From Terriglobia bacterium (GTDB lineage Bacteria > Acidobacteriota > Terriglobia > Terriglobales > Acidobacteriaceae), in the NCBI GenBank assembly GCA_020073665.1, contig JAIQEU010000004.1:372001-436000 (forward strand): DNA of 64,000 bases, written 5' to 3'. The position numbers and the translations under genes were made by a program. Numbering within the stretch: position 1 is the stretch's first letter; every line of letters starts with the position of its first letter. Below the pieces are notes generated by a model. The model did not search any database and was not told where the DNA came from. It saw only the letters and a program-made list of their open reading frames with translations. Of this stretch, positions 39,465-50,411 are shown piece after piece.

Positions 39465-39566
39465 GACAGCCGGGCTTTCCAAATTGCAGACTCAGGCGTA
39501 TTCCCGGCCAGGTGCCTGGAAGGCAAGTACGCTTCGTGTTGGCTGGCTCGGCCAGAATGACTCACT

Positions 39567-42242
39567 ATGGAAACCGTCACCGGGACGAGAATCCGCGACT
39601 TCAGGGTCCGCGGAAACTACTTTAACTGGCGCAGCCTCCTGTCCCGCCGGGACCTGCACTCTTCGAAGAGAGAAAATGTAGTTCCGAACTATCCTGGATA
39701 TTCTCCTCCCGTCGTGGACTTCGGCCTTAACGACGGCACAACCAGCAGTATCACGGTCGGCGAATCCGATATCCCTCTTCTGTGTGACGATGATACGGAG
39801 AAGGCGAAGAGATACCTTTCCCTGATTCTGCAAGCCCGTCAGGGCGACCCCGGCGCCGCCAAAGAGCTGTCTTCCGCCGCGCAGGAATATCCGTTTGGAG
39901 GAGGGGGGCGTATCCAGCCCTCCGAAAGCCCCTTCGTGGTTCCCTGCACCAGCAGTCAGGCCCACTCCGAGCAGGCCATAAGTCAAAAAGCGTTCATACT
40001 TCTGAAACTGTGCCAACTCGGCTATCCCGTGCCGGACTTTGTTGTGCTTACCGCGCAGGCCTACATCGATCGGGCTCAGCATCTTGAGAAGCATTTTGCG
40101 GAGGCCCTTAAGCAACTCGAGATCGTCACCATGCAGAACCTGGGGGATGACCGGAGCCCGCTGGTGTTCGCCATCCGCTGCGCCACGGGTCACTACATTC
40201 CTGGAGTCATGGACACCTACCTCAACGTCGGGGTGACGGAGAAAACGTTGCCCTGCCTGGAGAGGATGTATGGCCGGGTTGCCGCACACAAGATGTTTCT
40301 GAATAACTTGAGGAACCTCTGTCACGCGCTCGACCGTGACGAGTACGCGCCGGTGGTCAGTGCCGTCAGGTCTGACCTCTCTCCTGATGAGGTCGCCCGG
40401 TTAGTGGAGCAGATGTCAGATATTCTCGGGAAAACTGACCGAAGACTCATCGAGGATCCGTTTGCGCAAGCCGCCTTCTTGGTAGGACAGGCCTACAAGC
40501 ATTTTGAAGAGAACCAGGAACTCGTACTCGCACTCTGCCGAGGAACGGAACATTATCCCAGCCTCATTCTGCAGAAAATGATCTGCACGGTCCGGCACGA
40601 AAACGCTTATGCCGGCGTCATCTCCAGCCGCCATACTCAGACGGGATTGGGTAGAGAGCTCCAGACCGCCCGCAATATCTTCGGCGAAGAAATGATGACG
40701 GGAGCGGCGGAGGTCGAATCCACCGTTTTTGGGGACAGAGAGGCCATTAAGGGCGTCTTTCCTGCCGTGTATCACTTCGCCCCCCATCTTTCCGATCTTG
40801 AAAGAGAGTTCGAGTCTCCGGTGACCATCGAGTTCGCCGTGGAAGCAACGGAAAGGTATCAGTGGTTTGCGCTCCTGCAACTCAATGAAACCGGAATGGC
40901 AGGTCGAGCCGCCCTCACCTCGGTGGTGGACATGCATAAGTCGGGGACGATAACCCGCCAACGGGTGGCCGAACTCATCCGGCCCTACCACATCCGGCAG
41001 CTGACCAGCGACACCATCGACCAGGAGGTTTTCGACACGCTCCACAGTTTCTGTTCCGGCGTGCCCGTTCTACCCAGATCCGCCGTGTCGGCTCGCGTTT
41101 ATTTCACGGGCGAAGACGCTTTGCGAGCCAAGAGCCAGGGAGAGAAGGTGTGCCTGTGTAAGAAGAACTTTGTCCCGACCGACACGGTCGTGATGCGCGA
41201 AGTGGACGCAATCATAAGCCTGACCTCGGCTGCCATCCATGTGGTCACGATCTGCCAAAGCCTGGGTATCCCAGCCCTGCTGAACCTGGAGAAGAACGGA
41301 GTTTCGTTACAGCCGGGTGGTGGCCTGGTCAATTGCCGGGGAAAGGAAATCAAGGAAGGAGACTGGATCACGATTTCGTCGAGACGCAGATCCCTCTACG
41401 AGGGGAAAGCCAAGTTCACGCCAGCGAGGCTCTTGCGCTACATGAAAGGGGAACCGGTCCAGATGGACGAGGATGAAAGAAGAGCCTTCGCTTCCATCGC
41501 CTACGCGTACCGCTACTACCAGCAGCTGACCAGGGGCCTCGAGGTGGACCAGATTTCCACCCTCAGCGAAGTTACCCGGCTGGTGAATTTCGAACTCCGC
41601 GGGGAATCCGAGGAGGCAAAGCAACTTGTAAACGGCTGGTTCGACGACCGCGAGACCCTGTACATGGAAGAGGTTTTGAAAAGCGATATTGGCGACCACC
41701 TGGGGCAAAGCAACGTCTTCGACCGGCTCACCCTCGACCGGAAGGTCAGGTTCTTCAAGGCGGCTCTGGCAAAATGTTCCCGCAATCATATCTCCGGCTA
41801 CGAGGCGGGTGCCTTCATGCTGGGCCGGTTCTTGTCTTCGCGCTATCCCGTCGCTTTCTGGAAGTGCTTCAGCCCCTCAGAAATCGGTTTGCTGGTGAAC
41901 GAGTGGGTTCTCTTCGAGAAGTACATGCAGCTTCTGCACAACGTGGGCGAGAGGAAAGTCCTTCTGGCTCGTAAACAGATTCTCAAGGACGGGCTCGGCC
42001 AGATCGCGCTTCACCCGGGCAACGTGCAGTGCCTCATCACGCTTAAGCTGAGCGGCGCACGCTTAGAGGAGGCCCGGGAGTCCCTGCCCACATGGACCGA
42101 TCCCCAGTCCGTGAGGGTGCTGGAGCTTCTGCAGCAACCCTACCGTGCTTTTTATGACTTCAATGCAGCCTGGTCCGTGAGCCAGCTCGAGAAGATCTGC
42201 CGCGAGGAAAACCTTCCCCTTCCCCGTCCGGAAGCCACCTAG
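39567..42242 (+). CDS. PPDK-like protein without PEP/pyruvate barrel
   Basis: 891 aa. Residues about 130-450 match the N-terminal nucleotide domain of pyruvate phosphate dikinase: ISQKAFILLKLCQLGYPVPDF, SPLVFAIRCATG, HYIPGVMDTYLNVGV, GRAALTSVVDMHKSGTITRQ. Residues 500-620 match the phosphohistidine domain (VLPRSAVSARVYFTGEDAL, AIHVVTICQSLGIPAL, KEGDWITIS); His558 aligns with the catalytic His of PPDK's TSHAA motif. From about 630 to the end the PEP/pyruvate TIM barrel is absent, replaced by some 260 helical residues I cannot assign. Without the barrel it cannot make PEP by the normal mechanism. No clear SD; ATG start is the first plausible. Its stop shares CTAG (42239-42242) with the convergent M50-enolase gene. 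Confidence 0.85.
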   Translation: METVTGTRIRDFRVRGNYFNWRSLLSRRDLHSSKRENVVPNYPGYSPPVVDFGLNDGTTSSITVGESDIPLLCDDDTEKAKRYLSLILQARQGDPGAAKELSSAAQEYPFGGGGRIQPSESPFVVPCTSSQAHSEQAISQKAFILLKLCQLGYPVPDFVVLTAQAYIDRAQHLEKHFAEALKQLEIVTMQNLGDDRSPLVFAIRCATGHYIPGVMDTYLNVGVTEKTLPCLERMYGRVAAHKMFLNNLRNLCHALDRDEYAPVVSAVRSDLSPDEVARLVEQMSDILGKTDRRLIEDPFAQAAFLVGQAYKHFEENQELVLALCRGTEHYPSLILQKMICTVRHENAYAGVISSRHTQTGLGRELQTARNIFGEEMMTGAAEVESTVFGDREAIKGVFPAVYHFAPHLSDLEREFESPVTIEFAVEATERYQWFALLQLNETGMAGRAALTSVVDMHKSGTITRQRVAELIRPYHIRQLTSDTIDQEVFDTLHSFCSGVPVLPRSAVSARVYFTGEDALRAKSQGEKVCLCKKNFVPTDTVVMREVDAIISLTSAAIHVVTICQSLGIPALLNLEKNGVSLQPGGGLVNCRGKEIKEGDWITISSRRRSLYEGKAKFTPARLLRYMKGEPVQMDEDERRAFASIAYAYRYYQQLTRGLEVDQISTLSEVTRLVNFELRGESEEAKQLVNGWFDDRETLYMEEVLKSDIGDHLGQSNVFDRLTLDRKVRFFKAALAKCSRNHISGYEAGAFMLGRFLSSRYPVAFWKCFSPSEIGLLVNEWVLFEKYMQLLHNVGERKVLLARKQILKDGLGQIALHPGNVQCLITLKLSGARLEEARESLPTWTDPQSVRVLELLQQPYRAFYDFNAAWSVSQLEKICREENLPLPRPEAT

Positions 42243-44635
42243 ATCGCATGGGCCACTTCAAGGACCACCACCGCTGACTTGATCCCGTAGAGATGATCGC
42301 GGTCAATCGTCGATTCCATCTCGCGCAGCACCTCGGGAAGTTCCTTACCGTCCCTCGCGGCCACCAACCGCCCGAGTGCGAGTGAGAGCGACAGGACCGC
42401 ATTCATGCCCAGATTCGCCTTTCTCTGCATGATCTGGATCTTCTCTTCTGCCGAGGCGAGACAACCCTTACCGCCGTACCGTTTGGCCCTCATCCACAGG
42501 TCTGCCAGTTCGCGATTCTCCTTCGTGATCGTCTCCCCCTTGATGTTGCCGGCGAAGCGATAGGTTTTCTCTTTTTCCTTGAACACGAAATAGTTGGGGA
42601 ATTTTCGCGTCAGGGGATTGGCCTCGATGATGCTGTCCACCAGGTGGACCGCCTCATCCGTCCCCGCCGAGGTGCCCAGGGGCGTGGCCGCAGTAAATTT
42701 CATCCCGTTGTCGAGCATGACCACAACTCCCACCGTCGGTATGCCGGCGTTGGTCGGCTCCTCGTGAGCAGAGATGTCGGCGATGGTGATATCAGGATCG
42801 AGTTTCCGGGTAATCTTTGTACCTTTCTTCGCCATTTCCATCAGCTCGACGATTCTTCCGTACTTGACCAGCCTCTCCGTGTTCGCCCCACCCCCACATT
42901 TCAGGCCCAGGGCGCCAACCGCGAAACTGATGTCGGCTTCCATAACCTCGTTGGGAGACTTGGATCGGTGCGAGACCACCAAGGCAAGCCCCAACTGCTT
43001 CGCCTTACGAGTGGCCAGCAGGGTCTCACTGAGAGTGCCGATCTGGTTGGCCTTGATCAAGGCAGTATTGATGAGCCCCTGTTCGGCGCATTTCTGGATG
43101 GTCGAATCCTTGGTCGTAACCAGATCGTCCCCGATAATGAGGATCTCCTGGTCGAGGGCTTTCATAAGTTTCTTCCAGCCCTCGAAATCATCCTCCGCGA
43201 AGGGGTCTTCCAAAGAAACGATAGGATATTTCTTGACCCAGCGAAGGTACAATTCCACCATTTCGTCCGTGGTTAAGACCTTGGGATCCTCGGCTCTCCA
43301 GAAGAGGTATTGGCCAACCGACTCTTTCTCGCCGGTTTTCTCCCGGTAGGCATTGCTGAGTTCGCTGGCGGCGGGATCGAGCGCGAGACAAACGTCGCGG
43401 TCGGGGACAAATCCGCATTCTTCGATAGCTTGGACGGCTACCCTTAGTGCCCTCTCTTCCGGGAGCAGGTCACCCTCCTGCTTGGCGTAGGAGGCGACGA
43501 TGCCTCCCTCCAGGCCAATACCCACAAAATTGAGCCCTTCCGTGTCTTGGATAATCTGGATCGCCCGGCTTTGCAGCAGGTTGGTGACCCGTTGGGCCTC
43601 AATGTAGTCCTTGGCGGTAAGTGGTAGGAACATCAACTCCTGGAAACTCAGGTTGCCGCCCATTTCTTCGGTGTGGCGACCACCCATGATGGAGTTCCGG
43701 AACTCCCATGGGGCGAACACGAATGTTCCGTCGGCGAGTTCCAGTTCCTGAAGCCGGTGCAGCCGCAGCTTACGCCTGAGTTCGGATGGCTTGACCGGAC
43801 GCGCTTCTTGCGTTTCGCGAGCCGGTTCTGCCGCCCTCACTTCCGCCGCCTTGGCCGCCGCCTCTCGCTGCCTCTCCCGGAAAGCCTTGTATTTCCCTGC
43901 GTCCGAGAGCAGGAAGTCGAAGAGCGCCACAACGCCAACGGTGAACAGCAACCTTCCCCCGTAGACCGCCGCCGGATACGCTCTGTACAAGCCAAACAAT
44001 ATCAGGGCGATTCCTGGCAAGAACGTGGCCTGGCTGAGCACTTTGCTCGCCTTTGGCCCCGCGGCCGAAACCGCCAGGTTCTGGGTCTTGACGCCGGGGT
44101 GGTAGCTCCCCGACTCCTTATGTACCCCCTGAAAGGCTCCGTACGGGATCTTCACGAACATCTCGACATACCAGAGCCACCTGCCCAGCAGGCCTTGCTT
44201 CAGTTTTTGCTCGGCAGGCCCCGCCAGCTCCGGTCTCAGGTTGTTGGTTTTGACGGCGGATAAGTAATGGCCCATCTCGTGGATGGCGATGTTCGAATGC
44301 CATGCTGCGTACCACATCAGGCAGGAAATCACCACTTCAACGCTCAGGAACATTTCACGCATCACATCGAATCTGGTTCCCACGTGAAGAGGGATGCTGA
44401 GCAACGAAGTCAGGAAAGCGGCATGAAAGGAAACCAGCTTATGGTTGGCGATGATCCAACCACGATCCAGACGCGGGGTGTCGCTCGGCGAGGGGATAAA
44501 TGTGAACATACGTCGCTCCGGGAGCCCGCGCAACGATCGACCGATCCCGGTCAAGAACTGTTTCCAGCGAATACCGGCATGTCGATGCATAACGTTAACA
44601 AGGGGACCTTCAAACGGCGCGCGGGGCTTCAGCAT
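42239..44635 (-). CDS. M50-like membrane metallopeptidase fused to a circularly permuted enolase
   Basis: 798 aa from the ATG at 44633-44635 (GGAG 6 nt before); an upstream TTG adds ten codons. Residues about 60-250 are a membrane region with HEMGH at 119-123 and ALFDFLLSDAGKY at 237-249, resembling M50 peptidases. After a charged linker (255-300), residues about 305-600 are an enolase barrel: GGRH (H321), FQE (E333), LEGG (E376), ALD (D420), SLED (E476), GDD (D503), IKANQIGT (K528), SHRS (556-558), GLK (K579). Residues about 615-775 are the enolase N-terminal domain, out of normal order: NAGIPTVGVVVMLDNG, PLGTSAGTDEAV and RYGGKGCLASAEEK. The catalytic set is nearly complete, so activity is plausible. 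Role unknown. Confidence 0.88.
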   Translation of the reverse strand: MLKPRAPFEGPLVNVMHRHAGIRWKQFLTGIGRSLRGLPERRMFTFIPSPSDTPRLDRGWIIANHKLVSFHAAFLTSLLSIPLHVGTRFDVMREMFLSVEVVISCLMWYAAWHSNIAIHEMGHYLSAVKTNNLRPELAGPAEQKLKQGLLGRWLWYVEMFVKIPYGAFQGVHKESGSYHPGVKTQNLAVSAAGPKASKVLSQATFLPGIALILFGLYRAYPAAVYGGRLLFTVGVVALFDFLLSDAGKYKAFRERQREAAAKAAEVRAAEPARETQEARPVKPSELRRKLRLHRLQELELADGTFVFAPWEFRNSIMGGRHTEEMGGNLSFQELMFLPLTAKDYIEAQRVTNLLQSRAIQIIQDTEGLNFVGIGLEGGIVASYAKQEGDLLPEERALRVAVQAIEECGFVPDRDVCLALDPAASELSNAYREKTGEKESVGQYLFWRAEDPKVLTTDEMVELYLRWVKKYPIVSLEDPFAEDDFEGWKKLMKALDQEILIIGDDLVTTKDSTIQKCAEQGLINTALIKANQIGTLSETLLATRKAKQLGLALVVSHRSKSPNEVMEADISFAVGALGLKCGGGANTERLVKYGRIVELMEMAKKGTKITRKLDPDITIADISAHEEPTNAGIPTVGVVVMLDNGMKFTAATPLGTSAGTDEAVHLVDSIIEANPLTRKFPNYFVFKEKEKTYRFAGNIKGETITKENRELADLWMRAKRYGGKGCLASAEEKIQIMQRKANLGMNAVLSLSLALGRLVAARDGKELPEVLREMESTIDRDHLYGIKSAVVVLEVAHAI

Positions 44636-44808
44636 GGCGTGCTCCAGTGAGATGACGTTGGCCAAGCTAGACTGGCTACTCAGCGGCAGCGCTGCTATTC
44701 GTCCGCACTCCGCAGACTTGCTGCCTCAATTCGAGAATTACTCATTAAATCAGCTTGGAATCAGCGTGCATTCCTCTCAGATTCTCTACGGTAGGCAGCT
44801 GCTCGGTC

Positions 44809-44824
44809 TGTGACCCGTATCACA
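44809..44824. promoter_or_regulatory. CRP-like operator upstream of the M50-enolase gene
   Basis: TGTGA-CCCGTA-TCACA, a perfect palindrome about 174 nt upstream of the ATG at 44635. The gap 44636-45081 holds this site and the maeB terminator; nothing else seen. Confidence 0.6.
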
Positions 44825-44925
44825 ACCGGGAGAAGTACCCGGCCCAGCAGGGCTGCTCATGCTGTCGCGATCCATGGTTCCCCGTGGAACCTTGAAAACC
44901 GGCGCTCGAAGGAGTGGGACCAAAA

Positions 44926-44957
44926 GAGAGGGAGTTCCGAGCTGGGAACTCCCTCTC
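44926..44957 (-). terminator. Terminator of the malic enzyme gene
   Basis: 13-bp perfect stem GAGAGGGAGTTCC / GGAACTCCCTCTC with loop of six, followed on the minus strand by TTTTGG. It lies 125 nt after the maeB stop. Confidence 0.75.
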
Positions 44958-45081
44958 GCTTAACCGCAGCCCTTCTCTTCCGCCTACCGAACGATCTTCA
45001 GCCTGACCAGTAGCCTGGGTTCACTGCGGCCAGTGAAAAAGGAAACATGGCCAGCAGTGTTCCAAATACCGTAGGCGCGGA

Positions 45082-47385
<2,304 letters not shown>

Positions 47386-47506
47386 AACATCCCTCCTCGG
47401 TCGCTGATTTGCCGTCGGAGACTGCGCAATACGGAAGAGTTGATCGACCGCATTGCATGCGCCAGGGGCTCACCTAAAATTCTCGCCCCACCTCCGTGGC
47501 CGAAGC

Positions 47507-47522
47507 TGTGACCTGAATCACG
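47507..47522. promoter_or_regulatory. CRP-like operator upstream of malic enzyme
   Basis: TGTGA-CCTGAA-TCACG, 9 of 10 positions. In the 440-bp gap 47386-47827 nothing else is recognised; no gene there is supported. Confidence 0.5.
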
Positions 47523-47827
47523 GCATCATGCCCATTTCTGGTTGTGCCTTGGCACTCCTCCTTCTTCATCACAGAAAACGGGCGCCAGGCGTGGTACAAG
47601 AGAAATAGGCCGGGGGTCGCCCGAAAGTTGCCACTCAACCCCTGCGGTCCAAGCGGGCTAGAGGGCGGCGACGCCCGGCAATCTGCTGCCCCACAAGCTC
47701 CGCAGTTGTTCTGTCCGATCCGTTGCCGGTAACCACCGTCCCCTTTACGCCCGCGAAGGTTCTTGGCGCTGGATCGCGCAACCTGGGCGCGCCGGTTCTC
47801 TGTGAGGAGTTGCGGGGCTGCCCGGGT

Positions 47828-49117
47828 CTAGACCAGATACCAGTTTCCCCGGGTTAGCGGCAAGCCACTTCGCCCGTTCAGCGGCTTAGCGAGCAGGGTC
47901 TCATAAAGGTTGAGGCGACCGTTCCGGAAGCAATGAGCCGCGCCCGCCATGTAAAGACGCCATATGCGGTAGGTGGTCTCGTCAGTCACGCGGCGCGCCT
48001 CCTCCGCATGAGCTTCCAGGCGCTGGATCCAGCGGTGCAGTGTCAAGTCATAGTGCTCGCGCAGGCTTTCGACATCTCTCACCTCAAATCCGCTGAGTTC
48101 CGCAGCTCGCAGGCAGGTGCTGATCGGTACCAGTTCAGCGTCGGGAAACACATAGCGGTCAGTAAAAGATGGCCCTCGCCTCTTGTAAGTCGCGGAGTAG
48201 GCAATTCCGTGGTTCAGGAACACCCCTCCCGGTCGCAACAGGCTCCAGGCCCGGCGAAAGTACTCCGGCAGAAGCGCTTCCCCGACGTGCTCAAACATGC
48301 CGACACTGACGATCTTGTCGTATTGCTGGTCGGGTTCAATATCGCGGTAGTCCGACACCTCCACGCGGCATCGGTCGTTCAGACCGGATTCCTGCAAGCG
48401 ATGTCGTGCCACCTCCGCCTGCGGCACGCTAAGTGTGATTCCCACAGCTTGCACGCCGTAGTGAGCGGCCGCGTGCGCGATCAATCCACCCCAGCCGCAG
48501 CCGATGTCCAAGAGACGCTCGCCGTGTCGGAGGCGCAGCTTCCTGCAGATGTAATCCAGCTTGCGCGCCTGGGCGGAATCCAGGTCGTCCGCCGGCGTGA
48601 CAAAATAAGCGCAGGAGTAAATCATGCGCTGGTCCAGCCAGAGTGCGTAGAACTCAGTCGGGAGATCGTAGTGATACCTGACGGCTCGTCGGTCCCGGTC
48701 TTCGGAGTGGACCCTACCCCACAATGCAGGCCCGTGCAGGCCAGCTGTGCGTCCAGTCGAAGGCAGCTTCTTTAGTCGCTTGGCAAGCTCGAAACTCTCC
48801 CCCAGGCTGCGCTCCTGCCCGAGCAGGTAGTCGGCCAGTTCGAAGGCGGCTTCCACGTCGCCCTCGATATCGAAATCGTCGTGAATGTAGGCCTCTCCCA
48901 GCGCGAGTTCGCTGGGCGAGATGAACATCGCGCGCAGCGCTTCCGGGTGCTTGAGAACCAGCGTGAAAGGCGGCTGCTCCTCCATTCCCCAAGTAGTGCC
49001 ATCCCACAGTCGCACTTGGAAGTCGCGCCTCGGGTAATCTGCTAATAGCGCTTCCAGGAATTCGACGCACACCAGGGATGGCGTTGCCCCGAATAGAGAC
49101 TTCGCCAATGTGCCCAT
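47828..49117 (-). CDS. cfa: Cyclopropane-fatty-acid synthase family
   Basis: 429 aa from MGTLAKSLFG (GGAGG 5 nt upstream, which itself follows an ATG four codons earlier). SAM-binding motif RLLDIGCGWGGLIAHAA, and VSVGMFEHVGEALLPEYF are diagnostic. VRYHYDLPTEFYALWLDQRMIYSCAYF precedes them. Adds a methylene to membrane phospholipid unsaturated chains, typical in stationary phase or acid stress. Downstream of flp and hsp20 on the minus strand. Confidence 0.95.
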   Translation of the reverse strand: MGTLAKSLFGATPSLVCVEFLEALLADYPRRDFQVRLWDGTTWGMEEQPPFTLVLKHPEALRAMFISPSELALGEAYIHDDFDIEGDVEAAFELADYLLGQERSLGESFELAKRLKKLPSTGRTAGLHGPALWGRVHSEDRDRRAVRYHYDLPTEFYALWLDQRMIYSCAYFVTPADDLDSAQARKLDYICRKLRLRHGERLLDIGCGWGGLIAHAAAHYGVQAVGITLSVPQAEVARHRLQESGLNDRCRVEVSDYRDIEPDQQYDKIVSVGMFEHVGEALLPEYFRRAWSLLRPGGVFLNHGIAYSATYKRRGPSFTDRYVFPDAELVPISTCLRAAELSGFEVRDVESLREHYDLTLHRWIQRLEAHAEEARRVTDETTYRIWRLYMAGAAHCFRNGRLNLYETLLAKPLNGRSGLPLTRGNWYLV

Positions 49118-49230
49118 ATACTCCTCCATTGCGCCGCGATGGTGCCCCGCCAGCCTAATATCTGGCGTAACTTGGCTTCGGTGATTCCAAACTCTTCGGA
49201 ATCGCCATGGCCCCCCAGTTCAAAACCAAC

Positions 49231-49395
49231 CTACTGCAGCGTGCTGGCGACGCTGGAGAAGGCGGTATTGGCATTTGAGCCGATCAATCTCAGCGTACCC
49301 ACGACGAGCACGAGAATCACCGCCAACATCACTGCATATTCAGCAATGTCCTGGCCTTCTTTCTCTCTCCAGAGACCGCGCAGAAAGCTAACCAT
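49231..49395 (-). CDS. Flp/type IVb pilin-like small protein
   Basis: 54 aa from ATG 49395 with GGAGG upstream. The protein reads MVSFLRGLWREKEGQDIAEY then a hydrophobic helix AVMLAVILVLVVGTLRLI and a short polar tail. The G/Q-D-x-A-E-Y before the helix is the Flp pilin prepilin motif. No tad/cpa assembly genes are near, so this is an isolated pilin. Confidence 0.8.
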   Translation of the reverse strand: MVSFLRGLWREKEGQDIAEYAVMLAVILVLVVGTLRLIGSNANTAFSSVASTLQ

Positions 49396-49528
49396 ACTGT
49401 CCTCCGGACGACGATTTGGGCCTAAATCAGTTGGCTCGGCTTCTTGGCCGTTTCCCACTTGGTTCATCGCACGAGCCTTTAGGGGCCGCGCTGCGGCGAC
49501 CACACCCTGCGAGCGGGTCGATGGCCTT

Positions 49529-50059
49529 TTAAGCCGCAGCAACTGCGGTCTCGACCTTGTGCCCGGCCGCTTTGGGGAGCTCGAATTTCAGCAACCCCGC
49601 CTGCAATTCGATCACTGCAGTCTCCGGGATCACCGGCGATGGAAGGTCGATGAACTGCAGGATCTGGTCGGGATACCAGTCGATGTACTCGACTTTTCCT
49701 CCTTCGGATTCGGTTACTCTCGTTTCCCTCTTGCCCAGGATCATGATGCGACGCGGTTCGACGCTGACCCTGAGCTCATTCTCGTCAAAACCCAGCACAT
49801 TAACGCGAACACTAATGCGATCGCCTGATTCCGAAATGGAAATGGACACCGGGCGCAGCAACTCTGACTCGGCACGGAACCAGTCTTCCCAGTCGTGACC
49901 GTGTTCACAGCCACGCGTCTCAAACAACTCATAGGCACGGCGCGCGATGGCAAGCTGCACCTCTTGCATCTCCCAGTGAAGGTCTTGGGGATTCCGTGGG
50001 CTCAACAATGTAGCGGGGGGCTCAGATGGTGGCTGGTAAGACGCCTTCTTGGATTTCAT
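49529..50059 (-). CDS. Small heat shock protein Hsp20 with N-terminal DUF2934-like segment
   Basis: 176 aa. Residues about 33-67 (AIARRAYELFETRGCEHGHD...WFRAESEL) match the DUF2934 pattern (small helical domain). The alpha-crystallin core spans about 75-165 (ISVRVNVLGFDENELRVSVE, GLLKFELPKA). Probably an ATP-independent chaperone. A CRP-like site lies about 148 nt upstream. Confidence 0.9.
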   Translation of the reverse strand: MKSKKASYQPPSEPPATLLSPRNPQDLHWEMQEVQLAIARRAYELFETRGCEHGHDWEDWFRAESELLRPVSISISESGDRISVRVNVLGFDENELRVSVEPRRIMILGKRETRVTESEGGKVEYIDWYPDQILQFIDLPSPVIPETAVIELQAGLLKFELPKAAGHKVETAVAAA

Positions 50060-50206
50060 AACATCCTCCTTCGGATGCTGCGCTGAAGGAGCATCGCTCG
50101 GCCTCTTGTCGCGGTCGGCACAGGCGGGGGCGAGCCGTCATGAACAGTTTGTGTGAACGAGAAACACGTATACATCTTCATTTTCATCGCCACTCAGCCG
50201 CGGTGC

Positions 50207-50222
50207 AGTGACGAGCATCACC
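50207..50222. promoter_or_regulatory. CRP-like operator between hsp20 and MarR gene
   Basis: AGTGA-CGAGCA-TCACC, the weakest of the five: 8 of 10 positions. The gap 50060-50411 also holds the MarR promoter. Confidence 0.4.
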
Positions 50223-50307
50223 CAGAGGGGTGTCAGGCGGGGAATTCCGCTCGCTCCCCAACTCCACTTTCGTCGGAAAGTAACAGATTCTATTTTAGTT
50301 AAGTTGC

Positions 50308-50335
50308 TTGACAGTTAAGCACATATACTTATAAC
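50308..50335 (+). promoter_or_regulatory. Promoter of the MarR-hydrogenase cluster
   Basis: TTGACA (50308-50313), 16-nt spacer, TATAAC (50330-50335). The direct repeat GTTAAG (50298-50303 and 50314-50319) overlaps the -35 and is a candidate operator for the MarR regulator (autoregulation). Confidence 0.55.
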
Positions 50336-50411
50336 ATAACAGCCAAAAGGGGCTTCGGGATCTCGTGGCACAAGCAGCATCTTGGAGCTGACTGAAGGGA
50401 GCTGACCTACC

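Noticed and set aside
38911-39681. 256-codon frame overlapping mscL
   Set aside because: Frame-shifted shadow of mscL; Arg/His-rich, no domain.
41220-41290. Loss of the catalytic His in the PPDK-like protein
   Set aside because: TSAAIHVV looks like a broken TSHAA motif, but alignment from the GxP end puts His558 exactly on the catalytic His.
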